A DNA stretch of 24,428 bases from Syntrophaceae bacterium UBA4059 (GCA_002382045.1 DFZJ01000068.1:1-24428); one strand, 5' to 3'; numbered from the stretch's first letter, positions 15,737-23,811 are shown. Numbers and translations are program-made. The notes: generated by a model not told the origin, from the sequence alone.

Positions 15737-16093
15737 ATGAAGAAACTGTCTGTAATCGTGTTGTTTGCCGTAATTGTCCTTTGCTGTCATTCCGCCTTCG
15801 CCATGAACGGGGAGGATCTTGTCGATGGGATGAGATCGTATTTAAAAGCAGAAAAAGATTATACCAAAGCAGACTATCTGCTGGCCGGAAATTATATGGG
15901 ATATGTTCAGGGTGTGGCCGAAGCAACGGTTTCCGACTACTCCATGCCCAGCGGCGTCACACCGGAAAAAATATATCACATCGTTGCTGATTATCTGGAA
16001 AAAAACCAGAAAAAATGGAACGAACCAGCCTCTAATCTTGTTAGAAACGCCCTTCGGGAAGCTTATCCAAAATTTCTAATCAGAAATAACTAA
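15737..16093 (+). CDS. Exported Rap1a/Tai-family protein
   Basis: A 118-residue precursor with a clear signal peptide (KKLSVIVLFAVIVLCCHSAFA) and AGGAGCG before the ATG. The mature part follows the Rap1a/Tai pattern: a C-shaped helical GNYMGYVQGVAEATV, then SGVTPEKIYHIVADYLEKN and PASNLVRNALREAYPKF. The cysteine usually seen around the SDYSMPSG position is absent. Founding members are periplasmic immunity proteins against type VI secretion amidases, but many homologues occur without such systems, as here. Its stop overlaps the stop of convergent purQ. Confidence 0.75.
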   Translation: MKKLSVIVLFAVIVLCCHSAFAMNGEDLVDGMRSYLKAEKDYTKADYLLAGNYMGYVQGVAEATVSDYSMPSGVTPEKIYHIVADYLEKNQKKWNEPASNLVRNALREAYPKFLIRNN

Positions 16094-16914
16094 AATTCTT
16101 TACTGCGGATGAACGTGACGGCGTTTTTAAAAATCGCCAGACCCTGGCCTTCTTCCGGCAAATCTTCTCTTGTCCAGCGGGGATGGTTGGTGCGGTGCAG
16201 AAAGGCTTCGGGATGCGGCATTAAACCGAAGAGCCTGCCTGTTTCATTGCAGATGGCGGCGATGGCCTGGGCTGAACCATTGGGGTTCGCCGGGTAATCC
16301 ATCGTCATGGAACCGTTTGCGTCGCAATACTGAAACGTGACAAGATTTTTCTCTTCGATTGCTTCAAGAATGGCGTCGCTTTCCGGAACAAATTTTCCTT
16401 CGCCGTGCCGGACGGGATAATAAACAACATCGATGTTGCGCGTGAACACGCAGGGGCTTTGCGCGTTGGCTTTGAGATATACCCAGCGGTCTTCAAATCG
16501 TCCTGAATCATTATACATCAGCGTGGCGCTCTGCCTGGTGAAGTTGTTGCCCAAAGCGGGCAGCAGTCCCAGCTTCACCATTAATTGAAAACCATTGCAG
16601 ACACCCAGAATCAGGCCGCCCGCGTTGATGAATTTGAGCAGTTCTTCAATCAGCATTTCACTTCCGCCGGAAATGGACGCGTGCAGAAAGCGGTTGGCGC
16701 CTGCCTTGGCCGAACCCAGATCGTCGCCGTCCAGAAAGCCGCCCGGCAGGTTCAAAAAGTTATAATCCGACAAACGCTTTTCGCCGAAGAGCAGTTCGCT
16801 GATATGGACGATGTCGATTTTGTCGGCCCCCGCCAGTTTGCAGGCATGCGCCATTTCCATCTCACAGTTGGTGCCGTTGCCGGTAAGGACGATCGCTTTT
16901 ACTTTGTTTGCCAT
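16090..16914 (-). CDS. purQ: Phosphoribosylformylglycinamidine synthase, glutaminase subunit
   Basis: A 274-residue class I glutamine amidotransferase that feeds ammonia to PurL for the conversion of FGAR to FGAM in purine synthesis. The nucleophile is Cys106 in GVCNGFQ; the dyad partners are His234 and Glu236 in MPHPEAF. The oxyanion-region NLPGGF (55-60) is present. It is longer than the small bacterial PurQ (about 225 aa) and matches the larger form that goes with a PurS-fused PurL. It starts 14 bp after the purL stop, so the two form one operon. Overlaps the Rap1a/Tai stop tail-to-tail. Confidence 0.93.
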   Translation of the reverse strand: MANKVKAIVLTGNGTNCEMEMAHACKLAGADKIDIVHISELLFGEKRLSDYNFLNLPGGFLDGDDLGSAKAGANRFLHASISGGSEMLIEELLKFINAGGLILGVCNGFQLMVKLGLLPALGNNFTRQSATLMYNDSGRFEDRWVYLKANAQSPCVFTRNIDVVYYPVRHGEGKFVPESDAILEAIEEKNLVTFQYCDANGSMTMDYPANPNGSAQAIAAICNETGRLFGLMPHPEAFLHRTNHPRWTREDLPEEGQGLAIFKNAVTFIRSKEF

Positions 16915-16928
16915 TGTATAAATCCTGT

Positions 16929-19910
16929 CTAAAAATTAAGCGGCTTTTGCCACGCATCTTTGAGTTTGCTGATTTTTTCTTTGATGATCAGTTTTCCATT
17001 AAGGCCGCTGACCTGGAAGAGTCCGTCGCCTGAGACAAAGCCGATTTCGTTCAGGTCGTTTCCGGCCATAATTTTTTCAAACTTCGCCTTGTCTTTCGGA
17101 TGGATGGTGACCACAAAGCGGCTGGCTGTTTCTGAAAATAAAATATAGTCGTTGCGCTTTTTTCCGCGGTAAGGAACATCCTTCAAATCGATATTCATCC
17201 CCAGGCCGCCCGCAAACGCGGTTTCGATGAGCGCGATGCCCAGGCCCCCGTCGGAGCAATCATGACAGGAAGCGACAAGCCCCGCTCCGATTGCCTTGTG
17301 CAGGGCGCGATATTTTTTGATGGCTTTTTTAACATCCACCTGCGGCACTTTATTGCCAACGGCGCCCTGCTCGGCAAACCATTCGGAACCGCCCAGTTCA
17401 TCGAGCGTTTCACCGATGATATAAACCAGATCCTGCGGGCGCTTGGCATCCATCGTCACGGCTTTGCGGACATCCTTAATCTTGCCGATGACGGAATAAA
17501 GCAGCGTCGGCGGAACGGAGATTTTTGTTTTACCGATGGAGTAGTCGTTTTTCATGCTGTCTTTACCGGAAATGCAGGGAACGCCAAAGGCAGTGGTGTA
17601 ATCGTAAATGGCCATATTGGCGCGCACCAGCTGGGCGAGCTTGTATTCGCCGTCGGGCGTCTTGGCCGATTGCACCGGATCGCACCAGCAGAAGTTATCC
17701 AGCCCCGCCAGATGATCCAGATCGGCGCCCACCGCCACGGCATTGCGGATGGCTTCGTCAATGGCGCAGGCCGTCATATGATAGGCATCGATATCGCTGT
17801 AGCGCGGGCAGATGCCATGCGCCACAACCACACCTTCCATCGAATCCAGAAGCGGCCGCACAATGCCCGCATCCGACGGACCATCATTTTGCGCGCCCAC
17901 CATGGGCTTCACCACAGAACCGCCCTGAACCTCATGATCATACTGACGGACAACGGATTCTTTCGAGCAGATATTCAAACGCGTCAGCATCTGAGTCAGC
18001 GCTTTGTTGAAGTTGGCCGGTTCGGCAAATTCCGGCTCGGCATTTTTCGGCGCGATCCATTTCGCCTGCAATTTCATCTGCGGAACGCCGTCATGCATAA
18101 ATTTCATATCCAGACAGGCTACGGTCTTTGCGCCATAGCGGACATGAAATAGCCCTGATTTGGTAAACTTGCCCAGGGCCGTGGCTTCCACACCCATCTT
18201 ACGGGCCAGTTCCAGAAACTTATCGACTTTTTTGGGATCGACGGCCAGCGACATGCGCTCCTGCGCTTCCGATACCAGAATTTCCCAAGGCTGAAGCCCA
18301 GCGTATTTTAGGGGCGCCAGTGACAAATCAATTTCGCAGCCGCCGGAATAAGTCGCCATTTCTCCCAATGAAGAAGAAAGCCCGCCGGCGCCGTTATCGG
18401 TCAGCGCGCGATACAGGCCGCGGTTGCGGGCGACGAGCAGAAAGTCCGTCATTTTCTTTTGGGTGATCGGGTCGCCGATCTGCACGGCGGTGACGGGTGA
18501 TCCTTCGTGGAGTTCCTCGGAGGAAAACGTCGCGCCGTGAATACCGTCTTTGCCGATTCTGCCGCCCGTCATGATGATGACATCGCCGGGTCTGATTTCC
18601 TTGCCGTGGGTCGGCTTGCCATTGAGCTTCGCGGGCATAATTCCGGCGGTGCCGCAATACACCAATGGTTTGCCCAAATACCTTTCATCAAAAACCAGGC
18701 TGCCGTTGACCGTGGGAATGCCGCTTTTGTTGCCGCCGTGCTCCACGCCTTCGCGCACGCCTTCGTAGATGCGGCGGGGATGCAGAATGCGGGGCGGCAG
18801 TTTCTTCTTGTGAAAAGGCGAGGCAAAGCAAAACACATCCGTATTGAAAATCAATTTTGCGCCCATGCCCGTGCCGAACGGGTCGCGGTTGACGCCGACA
18901 ATGCCGGTCAGGGCGCCGCCGTAGGGATCAAGCGCGGAAGGTGAATTGTGCGTCTCCACTTTAAAAACCAGATTGTGATTGTCGTTGAATTTAATGATCC
19001 CCGCGTTATCCACAAAAACGGAAAGGCAGAAATCCTTCTTGCCTTTGGCTTTGCGGATTTTGGCGGTCGAACCTTTAATATATTTTTTGAAAAGCGAATC
19101 AATTTTCAAATGATGGCGGCCGTCGGTATAATCGATCCGGCTGTTGAATATCTTATGTTTGCAGTGTTCCGACCAGGTTTGCGCCAGGCATTCCAGTTCC
19201 ACATCGGTGGTGTTTTCATCCAGCCCGAATTTTTTGCGGGCTTTGATCACGGCGGGATTCTGGTAATAGGATTGAATCTTCCGCATCTCTTCCAGATTCA
19301 GGGCCAGCAGTTTTTCCTGGCTGATTTTTAAAAGGCCCTGCGCGTCAACGGTTGCCAGATTGATTTGTTCCACCTGCGGTTCGTCTTTGCCCATCACCTG
19401 CGGAACGTAGGCCGGCAATCCTTTTTTAAAATCGAAGTGGTTTGCGGAGATCACCTGATGGCGCTCGATCAGGTCATTGGCCAGAACACCTGCGGCGATT
19501 TTTTCCGCATCCGCCTGAGAAATTTTCCCGCTGATCAAATACTGGCGGGAGGTATAAACACTGACTTTCCGACCACCGATCTGGTCGCCCAGCAATAACG
19601 TGACGGCTTCGCGCGCGGTTTTACCGACATTGTCGGTCACGCCGGGACGAAAGCCGACTTCGATGAGCCAGTCGAAATTTTTCGCCAGCGGCCGGTTGAT
19701 GGAAAACTCCTGAATGACCGGATCGGAAAGGGGCCCTTGGGCCGCTTCCTGCAACTCGTCGGCGTTCAGTTCTCCGGCGATGGTATAGACTTCGATCGTG
19801 GCGACACGGGCCACCGCCAGCGCCAGATTTTGAATAATACGCTTTTGGGTCTTTTCGCCCAGAGCGTCGCGAATGCCAACTTTAAAACCAACTTCAATTC
19901 TATCTGCCAT
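16929..19910 (-). CDS. purL: FGAM synthase large subunit with N-terminal PurS-like domains
   Basis: A 993-residue synthetase that uses ATP and ammonia to make FGAM. The N-terminal 170 residues contain two PurS-like units, shown by RIEVGFKVGIRDALG (4-18) and LIEVGFRPGVTDNVG (about 81-95). The catalytic part follows with ETHNSPSALDPYGGA starting at Glu319, MTGGRIGKDGIHGATFSS, DNGAGGLSSSLGEM, and the second AIRS half with ISGKDSMKND and SCHDCSDGGLG. There is no glutaminase domain, which purQ supplies downstream. It has its own promoter (TTGCAT/TATACA) and AAGGT before the ATG. Confidence 0.93.
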   Translation of the reverse strand: MADRIEVGFKVGIRDALGEKTQKRIIQNLALAVARVATIEVYTIAGELNADELQEAAQGPLSDPVIQEFSINRPLAKNFDWLIEVGFRPGVTDNVGKTAREAVTLLLGDQIGGRKVSVYTSRQYLISGKISQADAEKIAAGVLANDLIERHQVISANHFDFKKGLPAYVPQVMGKDEPQVEQINLATVDAQGLLKISQEKLLALNLEEMRKIQSYYQNPAVIKARKKFGLDENTTDVELECLAQTWSEHCKHKIFNSRIDYTDGRHHLKIDSLFKKYIKGSTAKIRKAKGKKDFCLSVFVDNAGIIKFNDNHNLVFKVETHNSPSALDPYGGALTGIVGVNRDPFGTGMGAKLIFNTDVFCFASPFHKKKLPPRILHPRRIYEGVREGVEHGGNKSGIPTVNGSLVFDERYLGKPLVYCGTAGIMPAKLNGKPTHGKEIRPGDVIIMTGGRIGKDGIHGATFSSEELHEGSPVTAVQIGDPITQKKMTDFLLVARNRGLYRALTDNGAGGLSSSLGEMATYSGGCEIDLSLAPLKYAGLQPWEILVSEAQERMSLAVDPKKVDKFLELARKMGVEATALGKFTKSGLFHVRYGAKTVACLDMKFMHDGVPQMKLQAKWIAPKNAEPEFAEPANFNKALTQMLTRLNICSKESVVRQYDHEVQGGSVVKPMVGAQNDGPSDAGIVRPLLDSMEGVVVAHGICPRYSDIDAYHMTACAIDEAIRNAVAVGADLDHLAGLDNFCWCDPVQSAKTPDGEYKLAQLVRANMAIYDYTTAFGVPCISGKDSMKNDYSIGKTKISVPPTLLYSVIGKIKDVRKAVTMDAKRPQDLVYIIGETLDELGGSEWFAEQGAVGNKVPQVDVKKAIKKYRALHKAIGAGLVASCHDCSDGGLGIALIETAFAGGLGMNIDLKDVPYRGKKRNDYILFSETASRFVVTIHPKDKAKFEKIMAGNDLNEIGFVSGDGLFQVSGLNGKLIIKEKISKLKDAWQKPLNF

Positions 19911-19966
19911 GATTTACCTTGTTTTATCGAATACATTGATCTGTCTGTCATTCAGTAGACGCCGCT

Positions 19967-19995
19967 TGTATACTCAAAAGACGTAAATTATGCAA
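19967..19995 (-). promoter_or_regulatory. Sigma70-type promoter of purL-purQ
   Basis: On the minus strand, TTGCAT (19995-19990) and TATACA (19972-19967) are separated by exactly 17 bp, placing transcription start about 50 bases before purL. I see no PurR box or purine riboswitch. Confidence 0.6.
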
Positions 19996-20003
19996 CTTAC
20001 AAA

Positions 20004-20543
20004 TTACTGGTCGCTTTCAACAAGCGCGCGCAAAACATCGGATACCGCGTCCTTGTGCTCCACCAAGATAACTTTAATGGCGGAACTTCTGCCGGTGATT
20101 AATTGTCCCAGACTTTTACTGTCGATATCCAACTGGCAGCCCAGGATTCGGAAATGGTGCTCAGTCAGGGTCTGCTCGATATGCCGATAGAGACGCTCCA
20201 CGCCATCATTGGAAAACAGGAGAAGACGGGAGATGCGATCCTGCTGCGGCGATTTTGTTTTTTGCAGCAATTCGTCGATGCCTTTTTTTTCCGCGGCCAG
20301 CTTGTCGAAAATATCATCAAACCCGAAACGGACGCGCCTTTGCATCCTGGCCCTCTTGATCGCCTCGACAAGCGTTTTGCTGACGCCCAGGACCGGCACT
20401 TCCATCTGACCTTCCGCCCCAAGCCTGGTTTGCCGCACGGCAAGCGCCTCGCGGATTTTTTCCGCGCTGCCATCGGCCTCCAACTGACGGGGAAAGTTCA
20501 TGTTGTTTAAATTCATTTGAATGGATTGGCCCGGATCAGTCAT
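20004..20543 (-). CDS. Uncharacterised 179-aa protein
   Basis: A soluble 179-residue protein, acidic/basic mixed, with helix-rich middle KTLVEAIKRARMQRRVRFGFDDIFDKLAAEKKGIDELLQKT and a C-terminal alternating segment HHFRILGCQLDIDSKSLGQLITGRSSAIKVILVEHKDAVSDVL. No signal peptide or family recognised. Its ATG shares a base with the TGA of a 26-codon ParE/RelE-like fragment (TGATG), with only a weak GGAAGAAG upstream. The annotated start may therefore be a product of fusion after a deletion, or translation may be coupled to the remnant. It ends immediately upstream of the purL promoter. Confidence 0.65.
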   Translation of the reverse strand: MTDPGQSIQMNLNNMNFPRQLEADGSAEKIREALAVRQTRLGAEGQMEVPVLGVSKTLVEAIKRARMQRRVRFGFDDIFDKLAAEKKGIDELLQKTKSPQQDRISRLLLFSNDGVERLYRHIEQTLTEHHFRILGCQLDIDSKSLGQLITGRSSAIKVILVEHKDAVSDVLRALVESDQ

Positions 20544-20623
20544 CAGCTTCTTCCGATGAGTGCAATATAGTTGAAGATGGCATCGAGATATCCTTCAGCA
20601 GTACTTGTCCAGTGAACTTTCAT
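20543..20623 (-). pseudogene. Truncated ParE/RelE-type toxin remnant
   Basis: The frame reads MKVHWTSTAEGYLDAIFNYI and then stops after ALIGRS. The first 20 residues match the canonical ParE/RelE N-terminus (start, W-T-x-x-A, L-D-x-I-x-x-Y-I-A), but about 75 residues of toxin core are missing. The stop codon overlaps the start of the 179-aa gene. No matching antitoxin is visible just upstream, where an unassigned stretch leads to vapC. Confidence 0.6.
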
Positions 20624-20736
20624 TCCGCAAAGCTGCGATTGTTTTCGAGGACACCATCATGCTTTTTCCCTCCCGCTTCGCCAACGACGAAATCAGCCGG
20701 AGCATAGCGATCGGGTGGAATGATGTTGTTGTGCTT

Positions 20737-21111
20737 TTATTTCTTTGGAAAATATTTGACTTTATTTATATTTTTAAAGTCCACATCTTGAGTCCATATA
20801 GTCGCTTTGAATTCTTGGGCCGTTGCAAGAATAATACTGTCTGCCATTGGAAGCCGATGTTCCAGACTCAGTCTTGCTGCGGCCAGTGCCAGTGATATAT
20901 TTAAATCTATGACTTCACCTTTTTGCATGGCAACAACAGCCTGCAATGCCTCATTCTCACTGGATTCCCGCAGAATGACTTTAAAGACTTCGTATATGGT
21001 TATCGCAGGAACTACAAGCATGGTTGGATTACTCAATGGTGCCATAAAATGCTTTGCATTTATTTCATCAGCAAAATAAGCAAGCCAGCCTGAAGAATCC
21101 ACAATATTCAT
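20737..21111 (-). CDS. vapC: VapC-type PIN-domain toxin
   Basis: A 124-residue PIN-domain ribonuclease. The acidic metal-binding set is present: Asp5 in MNIVDSSGW, Glu41 in TIYEVFK, Asp91 in LPMADSIILATA and Asp109/Asp111 in TQDVDF. It probably cuts a specific RNA when unbound. Its ATG overlaps the stop of the AbrB-type antitoxin gene by four bases (ATGA), so translation is coupled. It appears intact. Confidence 0.92.
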   Translation of the reverse strand: MNIVDSSGWLAYFADEINAKHFMAPLSNPTMLVVPAITIYEVFKVILRESSENEALQAVVAMQKGEVIDLNISLALAAARLSLEHRLPMADSIILATAQEFKATIWTQDVDFKNINKVKYFPKK

Positions 21112-21314
21112 AATCTATCTTCCTCGCGCTTGAATTCCGTGTTGATGCCTTTGAGAAATCCACGGAGCTCTTTAATGTCACGTTCCGGTATAAGTTCAAT
21201 GCGACCAGCATATTCAACAATTTGCATTTTTTGGCCCGGATGAAGCTTCAATGCCTCTCTGACAGTCTTTGGTATAACAACTTGATATTTTGGTGATACG
21301 GTTACCGTTTGCAT
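21108..21314 (-). CDS. vapB: VapB antitoxin, AbrB/MazE-type
   Basis: A 68-residue protein. The N-terminal swapped-hairpin AbrB domain is TVSPKYQVVIPKTVREAL followed by PGQKMQIVEYAGRIELIPE, which binds operator DNA as a dimer. The C-terminal tail (ELRGFLKGINTEFKREEDRL) should occupy the VapC active site. GGAGGT lies seven bases before the ATG. It should repress its own promoter. Confidence 0.92.
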   Translation of the reverse strand: MQTVTVSPKYQVVIPKTVREALKLHPGQKMQIVEYAGRIELIPERDIKELRGFLKGINTEFKREEDRL

Positions 21315-21327
21315 GCTAATACCTCCA

Positions 21328-21373
21328 TCGATATAACATGTGCTACGATATCATGATCGATAAGGTTTGTCAA
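21328..21373 (-). promoter_or_regulatory. Promoter and operator region of vapBC
   Basis: On the minus strand, TTGACA (21373-21368) and TATCGT (21350-21345) have an exact 17-bp spacer. ATCGAT occurs at both ends (21328-21333 and 21356-21361) and the palindromes ACATGT and ATCATGAT lie between, giving a candidate VapB operator across the -10 box. The -35 box sits in the last codons of the transposase remnant. Confidence 0.6.
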
Positions 21374-21534
21374 TGATATTGATGCCCGACATGCTGATCA
21401 GCCGCGGCCGCAGGCCGTCGGCTGGATTTGCTATTGCGGTCGGCATCCCCGTCGAATATCTTCCTGCGCTTAATCCCGCGAACCATCATATGGTGCACGG
21501 CGCCAACGGCATCTATGCGTGATCCCCCAGGCAT
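21370..21534 (-). pseudogene. Truncated REP-associated tyrosine transposase (RAYT, Y1/IS200-like)
   Basis: The 54-codon frame starting at 21534 reads MPGGSRIDAVGAVHHMMVRG then IKRRKIFDGDADRN. It matches the well-known N-terminus of RAYT/Y1 transposases (R-I-D-A-x-G-A-x-H-H-x-x-V-R-G-I-x-R-R-x-I-F-x-D-D-A-D-R). After about residue 34 the match stops and the rest (SKSSRRPAAAADQH...) is unlike the family. The catalytic HUH and Tyr regions are therefore missing and the gene is dead. It is preceded by a REP-like repeat tract, as intact RAYT genes often are, and vapB lies next to the break. Confidence 0.75.
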
Positions 21535-21565
21535 GGTTGTTTTATTAGACGTTATTTAAACCATG

Positions 21566-21677
21566 ATCAAGGAATAAGTTAATAAGTTAACAGCGTCCCT
21601 ATATCACCTATCAACACAGCGTCCCTATATCAACATCAAGGAATAAGTTAATAAGTTAACAACGTCCCTATATCAAC
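21566..21677. repeat. Direct repeats, probable REP elements of the transposase
   Basis: Two copies of a unit of about 42 bases begin at 21566 and 21635 (period 69), each reading ATCAAGGAATAAGTTAATAA then GTTAACA(G/A)CGTCCCTATATCA. A partial copy (CAGCGTCCCTATATCAAC) lies between them and a further ACTATATCAAC follows. The TTAATAAGTTAA core is nearly palindromic. The tract sits directly upstream of the transposase remnant and supplies the last codons and stop of the RhuM-like gene. Confidence 0.8.
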
Positions 21678-22039
21678 ACTATATCAACATTTAATCGTTT
21701 TGTCGCCCATATCCTGAAATTGGTGGCAATGCGGGATTTTATACGATACCCGAGGGAAATGATCATGTCGAGGTTATAAAAAGGGATTTCCCTTTCTACG
21801 TTTCTGCTGCCTTCTGTCTGAACCTGTCGGAATTTCCGACAGGTTGCCTCTGCGGTCAATTCCCCTTCCTCAAAAATGTGTTTAATGTGTTCGACGATAT
21901 TGGTTCGTGATGTTTGGTATAGTTCCGCCATTTGCTGTTGGCTTAACCACACATCCTCATTTTCAAACCGGACTTTAATGTCAGTTTTTCCGTCTTCAGT
22001 TTTATAAATAATGATATTATTTTGTTCCTCTTTTTTCAT
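21668..22039 (-). pseudogene. RhuM-family gene, 3'-truncated
   Basis: The 123 residues match the N-terminal part of RhuM-type proteins: NNIIIYKTEDGKTDIKVRFE, VWLSQQQMAELYQTSRTNIVEHIKHIFEEGEL, CRKFRQVQTEGSRNVEREIPFYNLDMIISLGYRI and FRIWATKRL. After this the frame runs into NVDIVLI and stops inside the REP repeat tract. Family members are usually well over 300 residues, so the C-terminal part is lost. The start overlaps the hsdM stop by four bases (ATGA), placing it in the restriction-modification operon, where RhuM genes are common passengers. The helix-turn-helix-like N-terminus may still fold. Confidence 0.8.
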
Positions 22040-23616
22040 TGCCGGCTTCCTTCCAAATCCGCGACAATTTCATCAATCGCCTTGCGCAGTTCATGCTGCC
22101 TTGCAACAATGCCCGCAATCTCTGCGTTGAGTTTTGCAATATCGATCACCTCGCGGGTATCCTCACTCACCACATAGCTGGATACGGCGATGTTGTAGTC
22201 ATTATCGGCAATGGTTTTATTATCTACCAGCTTGGCAAAATATTCTGCGTCTTTACGCGTGATAAACGCTTTCAGAATTTTAGTGCGATTTACTTCGCTT
22301 AATTTATTTTTGTTACCACCACGGACAAACTCAGCAGACGCATCGATAAAGAGGGTTTTGTTGTCCTTCTTGCTTTTTTTGAGCACGATAATGCAGGTGG
22401 CGATGGTCGTGCCGAAGAAAAGATCGGGCGGAAGCTGAATTACGGCATCGATGTAATTGTTATCGACCAGATATTTACGGATTTTCTGCTCAGCGCCGCC
22501 GCGATAGAGCACGCCGGGGAATTCAACAATCGCCGCCGTGCCGCTGGTGGAGAGCCAGGCAAGCATGTGCATGGTAAAGGCAAGATCGGCCTTGCTCTTG
22601 GGCGCCAAGACTCCCGCTGGTGAGAAGCGCGGGTCGTTGATCAGAAGCGGATTGCTGTCGCCTTCCCAATTGATGGAGTAGGGTGGATTGGAAACGATGG
22701 CGTCAAAAGGCTCATCATCCCAGTGCTTGGGGTCGGTCAGCGTGTCGCCATGGGCAATATCAAAGTGATTGTAGTTGATGTCGTGCAAAAACATATTGAT
22801 ACGGCAGAGATTGTATATGGTGAGGTTTATTTCCTGCCCGAAGAAGCCTAAGCGTACGTTTTCTTTGCCCAGAACTTTAACAAATTTGCGGAGCAAAGAG
22901 CCGGAACCGCAGGCCGGGTCATACACCTTATTGACTTCTTTTTTGCCGACTGTGGTAATCTCGGCCAGCAGCTCACTGACTTCCTGCGGGGTAAAGAATT
23001 CACCGCCGGACTTGCCTGCATTGGCGGCGTACATGGTCATCAAAAACTCATAGGCATCGCCAAAGGCGTCAATCGTGTTGTCGTAATAGTTGCCCAGCTT
23101 AAGGTCGCCGATTGCCTCCAGAAGCTTGACCAGTTTTTGGTTTCTTTTTTCTACCGTTGGACCAAGCTTGCCGGCATTCACATCAAGATCATCAAACAAG
23201 CCTTTAAGATCATCTTCGCTGTCCGAACCTTTGGCGGAACTTTCAATGTTGCGGAATACCGCAGCCAGCGTTTCGTTGAGGTTTGCGTCAAGGCGCGCTT
23301 TGGCGCGGACGTTGACAAAAAGCCCGCTCGGTAAAATATAGAACCCTTTTTCCTTTACCGTATCGGCACGGCCGAACTCTGCTTCTTTATCCGAGAGCTT
23401 GGCGTAGTCAAAGTCTTTATTGCCACTTCGCCGTTCGTCTTCATTGATGTAGCTTACGAGATTTTCGCTGATGAAACGATAGAAAAGCATCCCCAAAACA
23501 TATTGCTTAAAGTCCCAGCCGTCCACGCTGCCGCGCAGATCGTTGGCAATCTGCCAGATGGCGCGGTGCAGTTCGGCGCGTTCCTGCTCTTTGGTTGTGT
23601 TGGGATTATTCGCCAT
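22036..23616 (-). CDS. hsdM: Type I restriction-modification DNA methyltransferase subunit
   Basis: A 526-residue HsdM. An N-terminal helical domain (IWQIANDLRGSVDGWDFKQYVLGMLFYRFISE) is followed by the N6-adenine methyltransferase core with the SAM motif DPACGSGSLL (233-242) and the catalytic NPPYS (310-314). A C-terminal helical tail for HsdS contact ends LRKAIDEIVADLEGSRQ. The start at 23616 is chosen because GGAG lies eight bases upstream; an upstream in-frame codon at 23649 has none. The gene is intact, but the expected hsdS and hsdR do not follow; a truncated RhuM gene and repeats do. Confidence 0.93.
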   Translation of the reverse strand: MANNPNTTKEQERAELHRAIWQIANDLRGSVDGWDFKQYVLGMLFYRFISENLVSYINEDERRSGNKDFDYAKLSDKEAEFGRADTVKEKGFYILPSGLFVNVRAKARLDANLNETLAAVFRNIESSAKGSDSEDDLKGLFDDLDVNAGKLGPTVEKRNQKLVKLLEAIGDLKLGNYYDNTIDAFGDAYEFLMTMYAANAGKSGGEFFTPQEVSELLAEITTVGKKEVNKVYDPACGSGSLLRKFVKVLGKENVRLGFFGQEINLTIYNLCRINMFLHDINYNHFDIAHGDTLTDPKHWDDEPFDAIVSNPPYSINWEGDSNPLLINDPRFSPAGVLAPKSKADLAFTMHMLAWLSTSGTAAIVEFPGVLYRGGAEQKIRKYLVDNNYIDAVIQLPPDLFFGTTIATCIIVLKKSKKDNKTLFIDASAEFVRGGNKNKLSEVNRTKILKAFITRKDAEYFAKLVDNKTIADNDYNIAVSSYVVSEDTREVIDIAKLNAEIAGIVARQHELRKAIDEIVADLEGSRQ

Positions 23617-23783
23617 AGTTATTCTCCAAATTTGCCCGCATGTCAGCAATCACAATGCCCTGTTGATGTCACCCCTGTAATATTTTGGGGTCACTGCTTT
23701 AGGATTGCGTTGGGATCATATCTTGAAATATAAGCTTTTCGCCCCTTCTGATCTTTTGATATTGCGCTGATGAAGCGCGATGA

Positions 23784-23811
23784 ATATTACAACTTCTTGA
23801 TAAGATTGCAA
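23784..23811 (-). promoter_or_regulatory. Possible promoter of hsdM
   Basis: On the minus strand, TTGCAA (23811-23806) and TAATAT (23789-23784) are separated by 16 bp, leaving a leader of about 160 bases before hsdM. The leader holds an ACCCC/GGGGT inverted repeat near 23670-23695. Weak prediction. Confidence 0.35.

Noticed and set aside
17262..18152. Long plus-strand open frame within purL
   Set aside because: It is antisense to the conserved PurL catalytic region and follows its codon bias; a shadow.
20605..20895. Plus-strand frame opposite vapC and the toxin remnant
   Set aside because: It overlaps a confident PIN-domain gene on the other strand and has no ribosome binding site or family.
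21373..21522. Plus-strand 49-codon frame ending NGIYA, which looked like a protein C-terminus
   Set aside because: The opposite strand reads a clear RAYT transposase N-terminus over the same bases; the plus frame is its shadow.
23650..23700. GTCACCCC / GGGGTCAC pair upstream of hsdM as a controller-protein box
   Set aside because: Only ACCCC/GGGGT are truly complementary and no controller gene is seen; too weak to call.
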